14,182 nt of DNA from Methanomassiliicoccaceae archaeon (GTDB lineage: Archaea > Thermoplasmatota > Thermoplasmata > Methanomassiliicoccales > Methanomethylophilaceae). Numbering within the stretch: position 1 is the first letter of the stretch; each line of letters starts with the position of its first letter. A program made the position numbers and the translations under genes. Positions 1 through 7,337 of the stretch are shown here, in pieces. The stretch covers positions 1-14,182 of the forward strand of contig JAIRJQ010000021.1 of the NCBI GenBank assembly GCA_031260545.1, written 5' to 3'. The notes below the pieces were generated by a model that ran no database searches, was not told the DNA's origin, and was given only the letters and a program-made list of their open reading frames with translations.

Positions 1-1084
1 ACTGCTGTTCTGGAGGCTGATCTCGGGAGTGGGCGCCGCCTGTATAGCGTCCTCGAGCATCTCGATGATCGTCCAGGTGTATCCGAGATCGCAGCGAGGA
101 TTACCGCTGGCGATAAACACGATGTCCATCTACATAGGCGCATCATTGGGTCCGGGTCTGGGAGGTTTCCTTACGGAAGCGTTCGGATGGGAGAGCATAT
201 TCCTTGCAATGGTCCCGATCTCCATAGCCGCCCTGATACCGTTACTTATGTTCAAATCGGAATTCTGTACCTCGAAGGGAGAGCCGTTCGATATCAAAGG
301 TACTATACTCTACGGCGCAGGCATCGTTGCCGCTATGTATGGTGTCGTAACTCTTCCGAATATTTCATCAACGGTGTTCATCGCCGCCGGCGCTATTCTT
401 TTGACAGCATTCTTCAGATTCGAAAAGAGAGCAGAATATCCGGTGCTGAAAGTGGGCTTATTCAGAGGAAGGGTATTCAGACGGGCCACGTTATCAACGC
501 TGCTCAATTACGGTGCGTCGTATGCGGTGCTGATCACAATGAGCCTGTACCTGCAGGATGTCGGAGGAATGAGCCCCGGCAAAGCAGGGATGATAATATT
601 GGCGCAGCCGCTGATCCAAGCTGTGGTGACACCGTTCGCCGGAAGGATGAGCGATAAGATCGATCCCCGTAAGCTCACGACCGCGGGGATGCTGATGATG
701 TGCATCGGAACTGCACTTATGATCACTATTACTGAAGAAGTGATGATGTTAAAGGTATATCTCACACTGATGATCACCGGATTGGGATATGCGTTATTTT
801 CGGCACCCAACACGAACCTTATAATGTGCAGCGTAAGTGCGAAAAGCTACAGCGAATCGTCCGGTTTGATTTCAGTGATGAGACAGGTGGGCATGATGGT
901 GTCCGTTGCAATACTGATGTGCATGATATCTGTGTTCATGGGAACGAATGCGGTGATCAATGATGACATACCGTCATTCATCAAGGCTGTGAAGGTTGCG
1001 TTCTCGATATGTTTCATAGTTGCCATCATAGGAACGTATATGACATGGACCGCCAGAGACAAGATCTCAAAGAATGCTGCGTAA
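1..1084 (+). CDS. MFS multidrug exporter, DHA2 (EmrB/QacA) type, 5' truncated by window edge
   Basis: This is the C-terminal part of a Major Facilitator Superfamily drug/proton antiporter in the cytoplasmic membrane. The reading frame is open from base 2 (LLFWRLISG precedes the first in-window GTG at 29), so the real start lies upstream; roughly 100 N-terminal residues are missing compared with 14-helix DHA2 members. The antiporter motif C is visible as GASLGPGLGGFL, followed by the FGWESIFL pattern typical of DHA2 proteins, and a motif-A-like loop GRMSDKIDPRKL lies in the second half. About ten further hydrophobic segments follow, and the protein ends in a short basic tail after TAA. The ABC ATPase starts 41 nt downstream on the same strand, so co-transcription is possible. 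The substrate cannot be read from the sequence. Confidence 0.92.
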   Translation, partial: LLFWRLISGVGAACIASSSISMIVQVYPRSQRGLPLAINTMSIYIGASLGPGLGGFLTEAFGWESIFLAMVPISIAALIPLLMFKSEFCTSKGEPFDIKGTILYGAGIVAAMYGVVTLPNISSTVFIAAGAILLTAFFRFEKRAEYPVLKVGLFRGRVFRRATLSTLLNYGASYAVLITMSLYLQDVGGMSPGKAGMIILAQPLIQAVVTPFAGRMSDKIDPRKLTTAGMLMMCIGTALMITITEEVMMLKVYLTLMITGLGYALFSAPNTNLIMCSVSAKSYSESSGLISVMRQVGMMVSVAILMCMISVFMGTNAVINDDIPSFIKAVKVAFSICFIVAIIGTYMTWTARDKISKNAA

Positions 1085-1125
1085 GGATAAGCAACCATTG
1101 AATACTGCCCATTTGATACTCTGGC

Positions 1126-1917
1126 GTGAACAAATACGCCGTTGAATTCGAGAATGTTTCATTGGTCAGGAATTCTGTGAGAATACTTGATAACGTTTCC
1201 TTAAAAATAAAGGACAGAGAGAGCGTTGCTATCATCGGACCTAACGGTTCAGGGAAGACGTCATTGATGAAACTTATGAAAGGCGGCGCATGGCCGTATT
1301 ATGACGAGAACGTAAGAACAATATGCAGGCTGTTCGGCGAAGACCGGTGGAACATATTCGATCTGAGAAAGAAGATCGGCGTCGTATCGATGGACCTGCA
1401 GTCCAGATTCAAAGATCAAACATCGGTGGGCGCCGTGGTCCTTTCGGGATTCTTCAGGACAGTGGATATTTACAGAGATCATGAGATCACTGATGAAATG
1501 GTCGCAGCGGCGGAGGATGCCGCTGCACGTGTCGGCATTTCCGATAAATTGACGAGAGATATAAGCAAATTATCGCTTGGAGAGATGCGGAGAGCATTGA
1601 TCGCACGCGCCCTTGTCCCGGGCCCGAAGATGCTGCTTCTTGACGAGCCAATGACTAGCCTGGACATAGTCGCCGAAGGCCAATTCAAAAATGTCCTCGA
1701 TTCATTGATAAAAGAAGGCACCGGAATTGTGATGATAACACATGACCTCGAGGACATACCAAAAAATGTCCAACGGATTATAATGATAAAGAACGGCCGG
1801 ATATTCAAGGACGGGAATAAAAAAGAATTACTGACATCCAATATTATGAGCGATCTCTTTTCCTCCGCTGTAGAGGTGAACGAAGAGAACGGAATGTATC
1901 GCATGAGGGCCGTTTGA
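1126..1917 (+). CDS. ABC transporter ATP-binding protein, ModF/YlmA-like (COG1119 type)
   Basis: A 263-residue ABC ATPase. Walker A is GPNGSGKT (residues 38-45), signature LSLGE (149-153), Walker B MLLLDEP (169-175), D-loop SLD (178-180) and H-loop His206. The Q-loop region reads VSMDLQ, with the glutamine displaced, which fits the stand-alone ModF/PhrA/YlmA group better than classical importer ATPases. No permease or binding protein is beside it, so either it serves a distant membrane subunit or it is a soluble ATPase as some of this group are thought to be. The GTG start at 1126 has no clear Shine-Dalgarno sequence, but the N-terminus (YAVEFENVSL) begins exactly where family members do. It ends in TGA. 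The upstream neighbour is an MFS exporter 41 nt away; a shared detoxification or efflux role is only a guess. Confidence 0.85.
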   Translation: MNKYAVEFENVSLVRNSVRILDNVSLKIKDRESVAIIGPNGSGKTSLMKLMKGGAWPYYDENVRTICRLFGEDRWNIFDLRKKIGVVSMDLQSRFKDQTSVGAVVLSGFFRTVDIYRDHEITDEMVAAAEDAAARVGISDKLTRDISKLSLGEMRRALIARALVPGPKMLLLDEPMTSLDIVAEGQFKNVLDSLIKEGTGIVMITHDLEDIPKNVQRIIMIKNGRIFKDGNKKELLTSNIMSDLFSSAVEVNEENGMYRMRAV

Positions 1918-1951
1918 TCTCTGCAGCTTATTTGCATTGTGCCAGTGATCT

Positions 1952-2086
1952 TTAACTTCTGATCTCGTGATATATATCTTCTCTGATCGGCACTTTCTTT
2001 AGGTCCTCTTCGCACCATCTTTTTATTGGTCCTTCGGGAAACAAATACCGTATCTGATGATCTGCGAAACATCCGTTATAGCACAA
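1952..2086 (-). CDS. possible 44-codon small ORF or gene remnant in the ABC-rfcL spacer
   Basis: Reading the minus strand from TTG at 2086 (or TTG at 2044) to TAA at 1954-1952 gives a short, highly charged peptide containing FPEGPIKRWCEEDLKKVP and ending in HEIRS. Codon choice (AGA, ATA, GAG, GAA, AAG, ending in TAA) resembles that of the genuine genes here, which is unusual for a chance frame in an AT-rich spacer. It is convergent with the ABC gene. No clear TATA box or Shine-Dalgarno sequence precedes either start, and its upstream end runs towards the promoter of rfcL. It could be a real small protein, the C-terminal relic of a lost gene, or chance. No family is recognised. Confidence 0.22.
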   Translation of the reverse strand: MCYNGCFADHQIRYLFPEGPIKRWCEEDLKKVPIREDIYHEIRS

Positions 2087-2109
2087 GGGTTTAATGATAC
2101 ACTTCCTTT

Positions 2110-2114
2110 GAGGG
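2110..2114 (+). promoter_or_regulatory. Shine-Dalgarno sequence deciding the rfcL start
   Basis: GAGGG ends 5 nt before the ATG at 2120 but only 2 nt before the ATG at 2117, and 53 nt after the more upstream in-frame ATG at 2057. This supports the start at 2120, which also gives the family-typical N-terminus. Confidence 0.6.
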
Positions 2115-2119
2115 TAATG

Positions 2120-3517
2120 ATGTCTCAGGATTGGACCGAAAAATATAGGCCGGACAGCCTTTCAAAGATCGTCGGCAATCCGAAGGCGGTCACTGATCTT
2201 ACGAATTGGGCCAGGTCATGGAATGACGGAATACCTGAGAAAAGAGCTGTCGTTCTCATCGGAAATCCCGGCATAGGGAAAACATCGGCTGCCGTCGCAT
2301 TGGCAAAGGATATGAAGTGGGATATCGTAGAAATGAACGCATCCGATCAGAGGAACGGCGATGCGATACGGAACATCGCATTGAAAGGGGCATATTTCAA
2401 CACATTCTCGAACGACGGTACGTTTATGGATACAAAGGACGGCGGACGCAAACTTATTGTTCTCGATGAAGCCGATAACCTCTTCGGACGTGAGGACAGA
2501 GGAGCGTTACCGGTAATATCCGAATTGATAAAGAACACAAAACAGCCGGTCATACTTATAATGAACGACTTTTACGAAATGAGCAGAAAGAGCGCGGCGA
2601 TCAAAACAGAAACGTTACAGATAACATTCCAGCGGCCGCGCGTTGACACCGTGATAAAAACGCTGGAAAAGATAGCGAAGAACGAGAATGTCCGCGTTGA
2701 TACGGATGCGCTGGTAAAAATAGCCGAGAATTCGAACGGAGACATGCGCGCTGCCGTCCGCAATCTTGAATCATTGGCGCTTGGCCGTGATTCTGTGACC
2801 GTCGATGACGCAGAGAAATTGTCAGACCGCATTATACGAAAAGATATATATGATCTGATGAAGGCCGTGTTCAGAGAGAAGGACGCGATGAAGGCACGCA
2901 GAATGATGAGGGACATCGATGAGACGCCGGACCATATAATGCTGTGGATAGATGAGAACATGCCTTATGAGTTCAAGGACAAAGGCGATCTTACGAGAGG
3001 GTATGAAAAATTATCGAGAGCGGACATATTCATGGGCCGTGTCAGACGAAGGCAATATTACGGATTCTGGTCGTATGCCGGGGATATGATGTCATCAGGT
3101 GTGAACATTGCCAAAAGAACTGACATGCGGTCATTCGAAAGATTCCGGTTCCCGATGTATCTGTCGAAGATGTCGCGCAGCAAGAGCGTTCGCGCAGTGA
3201 AATCAAGCACATGCTCAAAACTATCATCACTGCTTCATACTTCAACGGGCCGGATATCATCGGATGTCCTTCCGATGCTGAAAGTTATGTTAAAAAATGA
3301 TCGTGAACTGATGAGAGAATTAGTAAGGACGACGGACCTGGAGGCAGAGGAGGCCGCATTCCTCATAGATGCCAAGGTCGATTCGAAAGCTGTCAAAGAG
3401 GCGATGTCATCCGTTCCCGTGAAAAGTGTTGCGCCTCCGGATGAGATCGCCAAGGACGTCCCGGAAAAGAAGAAGGATGTACCGCAAAAAACACAAAAGA
3501 GCCTCTTCCAATTTTAG
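2120..3517 (+). CDS. rfcL: replication factor C large subunit (clamp loader)
   Basis: A 465-residue AAA+ subunit of the archaeal clamp loader, which opens the PCNA ring and loads it on primed DNA together with RfcS. The N-terminus MSQDWTEKYRP is the RFC box I; Walker A GNPGIGKT lies at residues 48-55, Walker B LIVLDEAD at 112-119, sensor 1 with Asn149 (LIMND) and sensor 2 around Arg210 (GDMRAAVRNLE). A collar domain of helical character follows, then a lysine/proline-rich linker and a C-terminal PCNA-interacting box QKSLFQF (459-465). An in-frame ATG at 2057 would add 21 residues absent from the family, so 2120 with its GAGGG is chosen. The gene ends in TAG, the only TAG stop in the window; taw1 starts 8 nt later and its Shine-Dalgarno overlaps this stop, so the two are probably co-transcribed. 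Confidence 0.95.
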   Translation: MSQDWTEKYRPDSLSKIVGNPKAVTDLTNWARSWNDGIPEKRAVVLIGNPGIGKTSAAVALAKDMKWDIVEMNASDQRNGDAIRNIALKGAYFNTFSNDGTFMDTKDGGRKLIVLDEADNLFGREDRGALPVISELIKNTKQPVILIMNDFYEMSRKSAAIKTETLQITFQRPRVDTVIKTLEKIAKNENVRVDTDALVKIAENSNGDMRAAVRNLESLALGRDSVTVDDAEKLSDRIIRKDIYDLMKAVFREKDAMKARRMMRDIDETPDHIMLWIDENMPYEFKDKGDLTRGYEKLSRADIFMGRVRRRQYYGFWSYAGDMMSSGVNIAKRTDMRSFERFRFPMYLSKMSRSKSVRAVKSSTCSKLSSLLHTSTGRISSDVLPMLKVMLKNDRELMRELVRTTDLEAEEAAFLIDAKVDSKAVKEAMSSVPVKSVAPPDEIAKDVPEKKKDVPQKTQKSLFQF

Positions 3518-3525
3518 GTGCTGCC

Positions 3526-4467
3526 ATGGATGACGAGTACAGGAAACTTTTGATAAAACAGCAATACCGTCTGCATAATGACCACGCAGCAGTGAAGTTA
3601 TGCCATTGGATGAGGCAGAGCCTCATATACGGACGCAACTGCTATAAACAGGACTTTTACGGCATCGAGAGCCACAGATGCCTTCAGATGACCCCTGCCA
3701 TCAATGAATGCGACCACATGTGCCAGTTCTGCTGGAGAGTACAGGGATTTGACTTCACTGTCAGCGAATGGACGGAACCCAAGGAGATGCTTGATTCGCT
3801 GATAAAACATCAACGAAAACTGCTCACCGGTTTCAATGGTGACGATCGATGCTCAAAGGAACGTTATGAAGAATCTAAGGATCCCAACATGGTCGCGATA
3901 TCTCTTGCCGGCGAGCCTATCACATATCCGTATCTTTCAGACTTCATCAAAGAATGCCACCGCCGCAATATGATAACATTTATGGTCACCAACGGAACAT
4001 ATCCTGATGAGTTGGAACATCTCGATGTTCTTCCCCGTCAATTGTATGTGACGGTAGCGGCGCCGAACGAAGAGATATACAAAAAAGTATGCCGCCCGAA
4101 GATCAGTGACGGGTGGCAGCGGCTGATGAGGACGCTTGAATTGTTCCCATCCTTGGATACAAGAACAGTTGTGAGGCATACACTGGTCAAAGACCTCAAT
4201 TTCGGATGGGTCGATGAGTACGCAGAATTGGATAAAATTGCCGATCCTGACCTTATCGAACCTAAGGGATATGTGTTCGTAGGAGGCTCCAGAACACGCT
4301 TGTCGATGACGAACATGCCCTCTCATCCGGAGATACTGGATTTCTCGGAACAATTGGGAAGAAGGGTCGGAATGACGGTGCTGAAAGAAAAAACGGACAG
4401 CCGCGTCACACTTTTAGGAGCCCCTGGAACAGAGACCAATATCAGGAAATTATATGATATAATTTGA
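3526..4467 (+). CDS. taw1: tRNA 4-demethylwyosine synthase (TYW1/Taw1, radical SAM)
   Basis: A 313-residue radical-SAM enzyme that converts N1-methylguanosine-37 of tRNA-Phe and pyruvate into 4-demethylwyosine, the tricyclic core of archaeal wyosine nucleosides. The radical-SAM cluster ligands are Cys62, Cys66 and Cys69 in ECDHMCQFCWR; a second iron-sulfur cluster, known in archaeal TYW1, is matched by Cys26, Cys39 and Cys52. SLAGEPITYP (127-136) is the expected GEP motif region. Length agrees with archaeal TYW1; the flavodoxin domain of eukaryotic TYW1 is absent, as in other archaea. AGGTG, overlapping the rfcL stop, lies 5 nt before the ATG. The other wyosine genes (Trm5, Taw2, Taw3) are not in the window. 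Confidence 0.95.
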   Translation: MDDEYRKLLIKQQYRLHNDHAAVKLCHWMRQSLIYGRNCYKQDFYGIESHRCLQMTPAINECDHMCQFCWRVQGFDFTVSEWTEPKEMLDSLIKHQRKLLTGFNGDDRCSKERYEESKDPNMVAISLAGEPITYPYLSDFIKECHRRNMITFMVTNGTYPDELEHLDVLPRQLYVTVAAPNEEIYKKVCRPKISDGWQRLMRTLELFPSLDTRTVVRHTLVKDLNFGWVDEYAELDKIADPDLIEPKGYVFVGGSRTRLSMTNMPSHPEILDFSEQLGRRVGMTVLKEKTDSRVTLLGAPGTETNIRKLYDII

Positions 4468-4475
4468 TTATAAAG

Positions 4476-4503
4476 TTTAATTTTTCCATCCTTCTCTTAT
4501 TTT
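4476..4503 (+). terminator. T-rich archaeal-type terminator after taw1
   Basis: Starting 9 nt after the taw1 stop there is TTTAATTTTT followed by a pyrimidine-rich tract with further T runs and no stable hairpin. Archaeal RNA polymerase terminates at oligo-T stretches, and the next gene has its own promoter directly downstream, so termination here is plausible. Confidence 0.4.
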
Positions 4504-4515
4504 ATAGTTAATATC

Positions 4516-4525
4516 TTTTTATATC
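4516..4525 (+). promoter_or_regulatory. TATA box of the HxlR-type gene (leaderless)
   Basis: TTTTTATATC is centred about 26 nt upstream of the ATG at 4546, placing the expected transcription start on or next to the start codon. No Shine-Dalgarno sequence is present, so the message is probably leaderless. Confidence 0.6.
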
Positions 4526-4545
4526 ATAACCGCATCTGGTTAAAT

Positions 4546-4890
4546 ATGATTTCCGCTCCCAGGATGGACTGCGCATTGGATGCGGCGATGTCTATGATAG
4601 AAGGACGATGGAAGGCGGTCGTCCTATGCAAGCTGAATACCAAGGGTATGATGCGCTTCAATCACTTACTGAAAGATATAGACGGCATATCGCCGAGAAT
4701 GCTGGCAAAGCAATTAAAAGAATTGGAACAGGACGGTCTGATATCCCGCAAAGCATACAGCGAGATACCGCCGCGTGTCGAATACACATTAACAGAAAGG
4801 GGCCAAAGTATACTGCCGGTCCTCGATACAATAGCCAAATGGGGACTTGACAATATGTTCTCCATGCTTGTATCAATAAATAAAGAGTGA
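4546..4890 (+). CDS. HxlR-family winged-helix transcriptional regulator
   Basis: A 114-residue MarR-like winged-helix regulator of the HxlR family, which bind DNA as dimers and respond to aldehydes, thiol oxidants or other small molecules. The family pattern is visible: Cys9 near the N-terminus, the GRWKAVVLCKL helix (20-30), MRFNHLLKDIDGISPRML helix-turn-helix (36-52), the LEQDGLISRKAY segment (60-71), and the wing VEYTLTERG (78-86) followed by a dimerisation helix. Cys9 sits where redox-sensing members such as HypR carry their reactive cysteine; Cys28 is the only other one. Its own leaderless promoter lies directly upstream. The HPr-kinase-like gene begins 42 nt downstream in the same direction, so it may be a target or operon partner, but this is inference. 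Confidence 0.88.
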   Translation: MISAPRMDCALDAAMSMIEGRWKAVVLCKLNTKGMMRFNHLLKDIDGISPRMLAKQLKELEQDGLISRKAYSEIPPRVEYTLTERGQSILPVLDTIAKWGLDNMFSMLVSINKE

Positions 4891-4932
4891 CGCACAAATT
4901 AATACGTTAACGACGATTATCTGCTTGATAGA

Positions 4933-5871
4933 ATGTCATACCCTGTAAACATAATAGGCATTGGAGAAACGGACGAACTTTTCGTTAAGTATTCAAAACT
5001 GCCGTTCTACAGCTCGAAAGCGGAGATATACGGCGTCTGTGTGAAATTATACACCACGGACCACAAAATGTCGGACATGTGGGCCGACAACTTTTATTCC
5101 ATGTCAAGCAACGTGAGATCGCATGCGAAGATCATCTGCATCGACGATCCCGGAAGAGGGCTGGAAGTTAAGTACAACATTGAGACGCGGACCGCATTCC
5201 TTTACAACTTCGACTACTACGGATGGATAAAGAGCATTGCCCTCGCGGTAGCATCCGATATACTCGAAGATTCGCACGGTGTGAATCATGTGCACGGTGC
5301 CGCTTTGGATGTCAACGGTACAGGAATAACATTCATCGCCCCTTCCAAAACGGGAAAGACAACGCATTCATGGGGCATACTCAGGGTGGAAAATGCACGT
5401 CTGATAACTGACGACTGGTACTTCGTCAGGAATGGTGTCGGATCGCCGCTTGCGATCGGTTCGGAGAAGAACTGTTACATAGACGCGGACATCGGTGACG
5501 TGTGGGAGGAATTCAAACCTCTTGTCACGACGACCAGGTTCGACGGCCAGGGACGGGGGATAGCGAATGTGAGATGGGTCACCGGTTACGGTTCGGTGAT
5601 ACCGATGACAACGATACGCCATGTCATCATGCTCAGACGGGACAGATCGAAGAAGGCGGCGGAAGCGTTAGAACCGAAGGACGCGCTTGATTATATCAAA
5701 GCTAACGACCTTTGCAACCCTCACCAGATAGTTCGCAGCGACAGAAAGATAAAGATGAGGGAAAATTTCTTCAAAGAGTTCTTCGGGAACTCCTGCGTAA
5801 ATCTGATAAACACCACCGGAACGCCGGAAGAGACGCAGAAAATTATACGAGATATAGTTATTAAACGATAA
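4933..5871 (+). CDS. HPr kinase/phosphorylase-like P-loop protein
   Basis: A 312-residue protein whose C-terminal two-thirds carries the HPr kinase/phosphorylase core in the right order: HGAALDVNGTGITFIAPS with His121 ahead of the P-loop, the P-loop APSKTGKT (136-143), LITDDW with Asp160-Asp161 where HprK has its catalytic ADD motif, and GQGRGIANVRWVTGYGSV (206-222), closely resembling the HprK signature region. The first 110 residues show no resemblance I recognise to the HprK N-terminal domain. Archaea of this kind are not expected to have HPr or a PTS, so the substrate is probably another protein serine or a small molecule; PEP-carboxykinase-like kinases share this fold. It follows the HxlR gene by 42 nt, with an AT-rich stretch AATTAATAC about 30 nt before the start that could be its own TATA box. 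Confidence 0.72.
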   Translation: MSYPVNIIGIGETDELFVKYSKLPFYSSKAEIYGVCVKLYTTDHKMSDMWADNFYSMSSNVRSHAKIICIDDPGRGLEVKYNIETRTAFLYNFDYYGWIKSIALAVASDILEDSHGVNHVHGAALDVNGTGITFIAPSKTGKTTHSWGILRVENARLITDDWYFVRNGVGSPLAIGSEKNCYIDADIGDVWEEFKPLVTTTRFDGQGRGIANVRWVTGYGSVIPMTTIRHVIMLRRDRSKKAAEALEPKDALDYIKANDLCNPHQIVRSDRKIKMRENFFKEFFGNSCVNLINTTGTPEETQKIIRDIVIKR

Positions 5872-5884
5872 ATATGAAGGTTTA

Positions 5885-5907
5885 TTAAATACTCTTAAAT
5901 ACTCTTA
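5885..5907 (+). repeat. two tandem copies of a 10-bp unit, TTAAATACTC
   Basis: TTAAATACTC occurs at 5885-5894 and again at 5895-5904, followed by TTA, the beginning of a third copy. The units are one helical turn apart and lie 25 bp upstream of a TATA box, a position where an archaeal activator or repressor could bind. It may also be an AT-rich coincidence. Confidence 0.5.
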
Positions 5908-5928
5908 TGATTCTTTTACTTAACATAC

Positions 5929-5938
5929 GTATATAAAT
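5929..5938 (+). promoter_or_regulatory. TATA box for the secreted transglutaminase-like gene
   Basis: GTATATAAAT predicts a transcription start near 5960 and a 5' leader of about 15 nt, which contains GAGG (5965-5968) 7 nt ahead of the GTG at 5976. TATA box and ribosome binding site together support the GTG start. Confidence 0.65.
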
Positions 5939-5975
5939 CGCACACCGCGAATAAAAGAGAGACCGAGGCCTTAGA

Positions 5976-7289
5976 GTGAAAAATAACATTATCTTTGTCA
6001 TAGCCGTCGCCACCCTCGTCGTGATCGGAGGAATGGGATATCTTTACATTACAGATAATAAAAAACCTACGGTAACGTTATCCGACCCCGACGGCAGCGC
6101 ATTCGGATTCGTTCCCGTCACACGCACCGGTTATGTTGATATAAATAAACTGGAGGAGATCGGGAGCGGTCTGCAGGAACGTGACGGTCTTACATTTGCG
6201 GGATGGTTCATGGACGCAGGGTGCCAAGAACCATTCTATGACTCAAAATATAAAAAGATCACATCGAACACCGTGATATATGCGGGATGGAACACGCTCA
6301 AGTATGAACTTCATCAGGGAAATCTTGTCGATGATAAAAAACATTGTACCTTCACGAACAAAACGGACGACGCCTCGGACACCTCATGGATAGTGAAGGA
6401 TGCGTTCAAAACGAGCAATGTGCCGACGTACACCGGATCCGAAACGTTTACGGCGAACGTGTGGCTGGGGATGTACGAGGTGACGATGACAACATACGTG
6501 AACGGTGAGAAGAAGATCCTCTCAACAACGGAAACAGTGACCGGGGAGATCTCAGAGACCGTTAAATGGAATGATTATTCACCTAATGCCAAGGAGCACA
6601 GCATCACATATTCATTAGACGTTTCCGAGTACGTTGAGTTCGCAAAACTGAACAGATCGCGCGATTTCAAGATATCCAACATCGCTAAACATGCCGTGTA
6701 TGACTCGCCTGCCATTGAGGGTATAAAGAATGCCCTCATGAACTTAAAAACGGCAGACTGGCCGAATATGACGGAACAGGAACGTGCCGATCTTATTGCA
6801 TCGTTCGTGAACAGCGGACTGTCTCAGCAGAAATTGCCGGATGGGAACACAGATTGGTTCTATTATAAGATACAGCCCCCCGGGGTCCATATAATAAATA
6901 CCTCAGTGGAATATTACAGATATCCTGTTGAAGCATTGTACGACAGGATATTGCACGGAGGGCTCGGGGACTGCGACTGTCACGCGCTACTGACAGCGGC
7001 CATCGCAAAAGCATGCGGCCTAGATTCTGCGATACTCGTTATAACCAATCCCAGTGAGAAAGAGGGCCATGCCGTCGCCGGAATAAAAGGAGACCTTGTA
7101 TTCCCGCCTGTGGTCACGGGTGCGTCCAACAAAGAGGTCAACGGATATTTTGCATGCGAAACGTTCAGGCCCCTTCTGAGATTGCTTGTCGGTAATGTCC
7201 AAACGATGTACATGGACGAGATAAAAGACCCAGTGACGGGAGAGACCGTAACGACCGGGTGGAAATGGGAAGCATTCCCTGTAACGTAA
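5976..7289 (+). CDS. membrane-anchored extracellular protein: Listeria-Bacteroides (Flg_new) repeat plus transglutaminase-like domain
   Basis: A 437-residue protein with an N-terminal signal anchor (residues 4-26, hydrophobic after MKNN). Residues about 33-106 match one Listeria-Bacteroides/InlB B-type repeat, recognisable from GLTFAGWFMDAGCQEPFY and the closing TNTVIYAGW-like strand (here SNTVIYAGW). A beta-rich central region follows (about 110-235). The C-terminal part (about 245-437) looks like a transglutaminase/papain-like cysteine domain: GDCDCHALL (331-339) carries the nucleophile Cys333, EGHAVAGI gives His365, and Glu395 in ACETFRP is a candidate third residue. In most family members the motif reads GDCED or GDCDD; here the second acidic position is Cys335. 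It probably acts at the outer cell surface on proteins or cell-surface peptides. Promoter and GAGG support the GTG start; it ends convergently 48 bp from the DUF368 gene. Confidence 0.78.
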   Translation: MKNNIIFVIAVATLVVIGGMGYLYITDNKKPTVTLSDPDGSAFGFVPVTRTGYVDINKLEEIGSGLQERDGLTFAGWFMDAGCQEPFYDSKYKKITSNTVIYAGWNTLKYELHQGNLVDDKKHCTFTNKTDDASDTSWIVKDAFKTSNVPTYTGSETFTANVWLGMYEVTMTTYVNGEKKILSTTETVTGEISETVKWNDYSPNAKEHSITYSLDVSEYVEFAKLNRSRDFKISNIAKHAVYDSPAIEGIKNALMNLKTADWPNMTEQERADLIASFVNSGLSQQKLPDGNTDWFYYKIQPPGVHIINTSVEYYRYPVEALYDRILHGGLGDCDCHALLTAAIAKACGLDSAILVITNPSEKEGHAVAGIKGDLVFPPVVTGASNKEVNGYFACETFRPLLRLLVGNVQTMYMDEIKDPVTGETVTTGWKWEAFPVT

Positions 7290-7337
7290 TATTGATCCTT
7301 TGTGCGTTCACGGCCATAGACCATGTTCCACACTGTC

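Noticed and set aside
187..657. 156-codon open frame on the plus strand inside the MFS gene
   Set aside because: It is out of frame with a well-matched MFS protein, and its translation is arginine/cysteine-rich with no family pattern.
1479..2072. 197-codon minus-strand frame across the end of the ABC ATPase
   Set aside because: Most of it is antisense to Walker B and signature motifs of the ABC gene; the more protein-like reading in the spacer is in a different frame, listed separately.
2057..2119. Longer rfcL starting at ATG 2057
   Set aside because: The 21 extra residues are absent from the family and lack a ribosome binding site; GAGGG fits the ATG at 2120.
4933..5871. Phosphoenolpyruvate carboxykinase
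   Set aside because: The P-loop fold is related, but length, the HGA-P-loop-DD order and the RGI-NV signature region match HPr kinase and not PEPCK.
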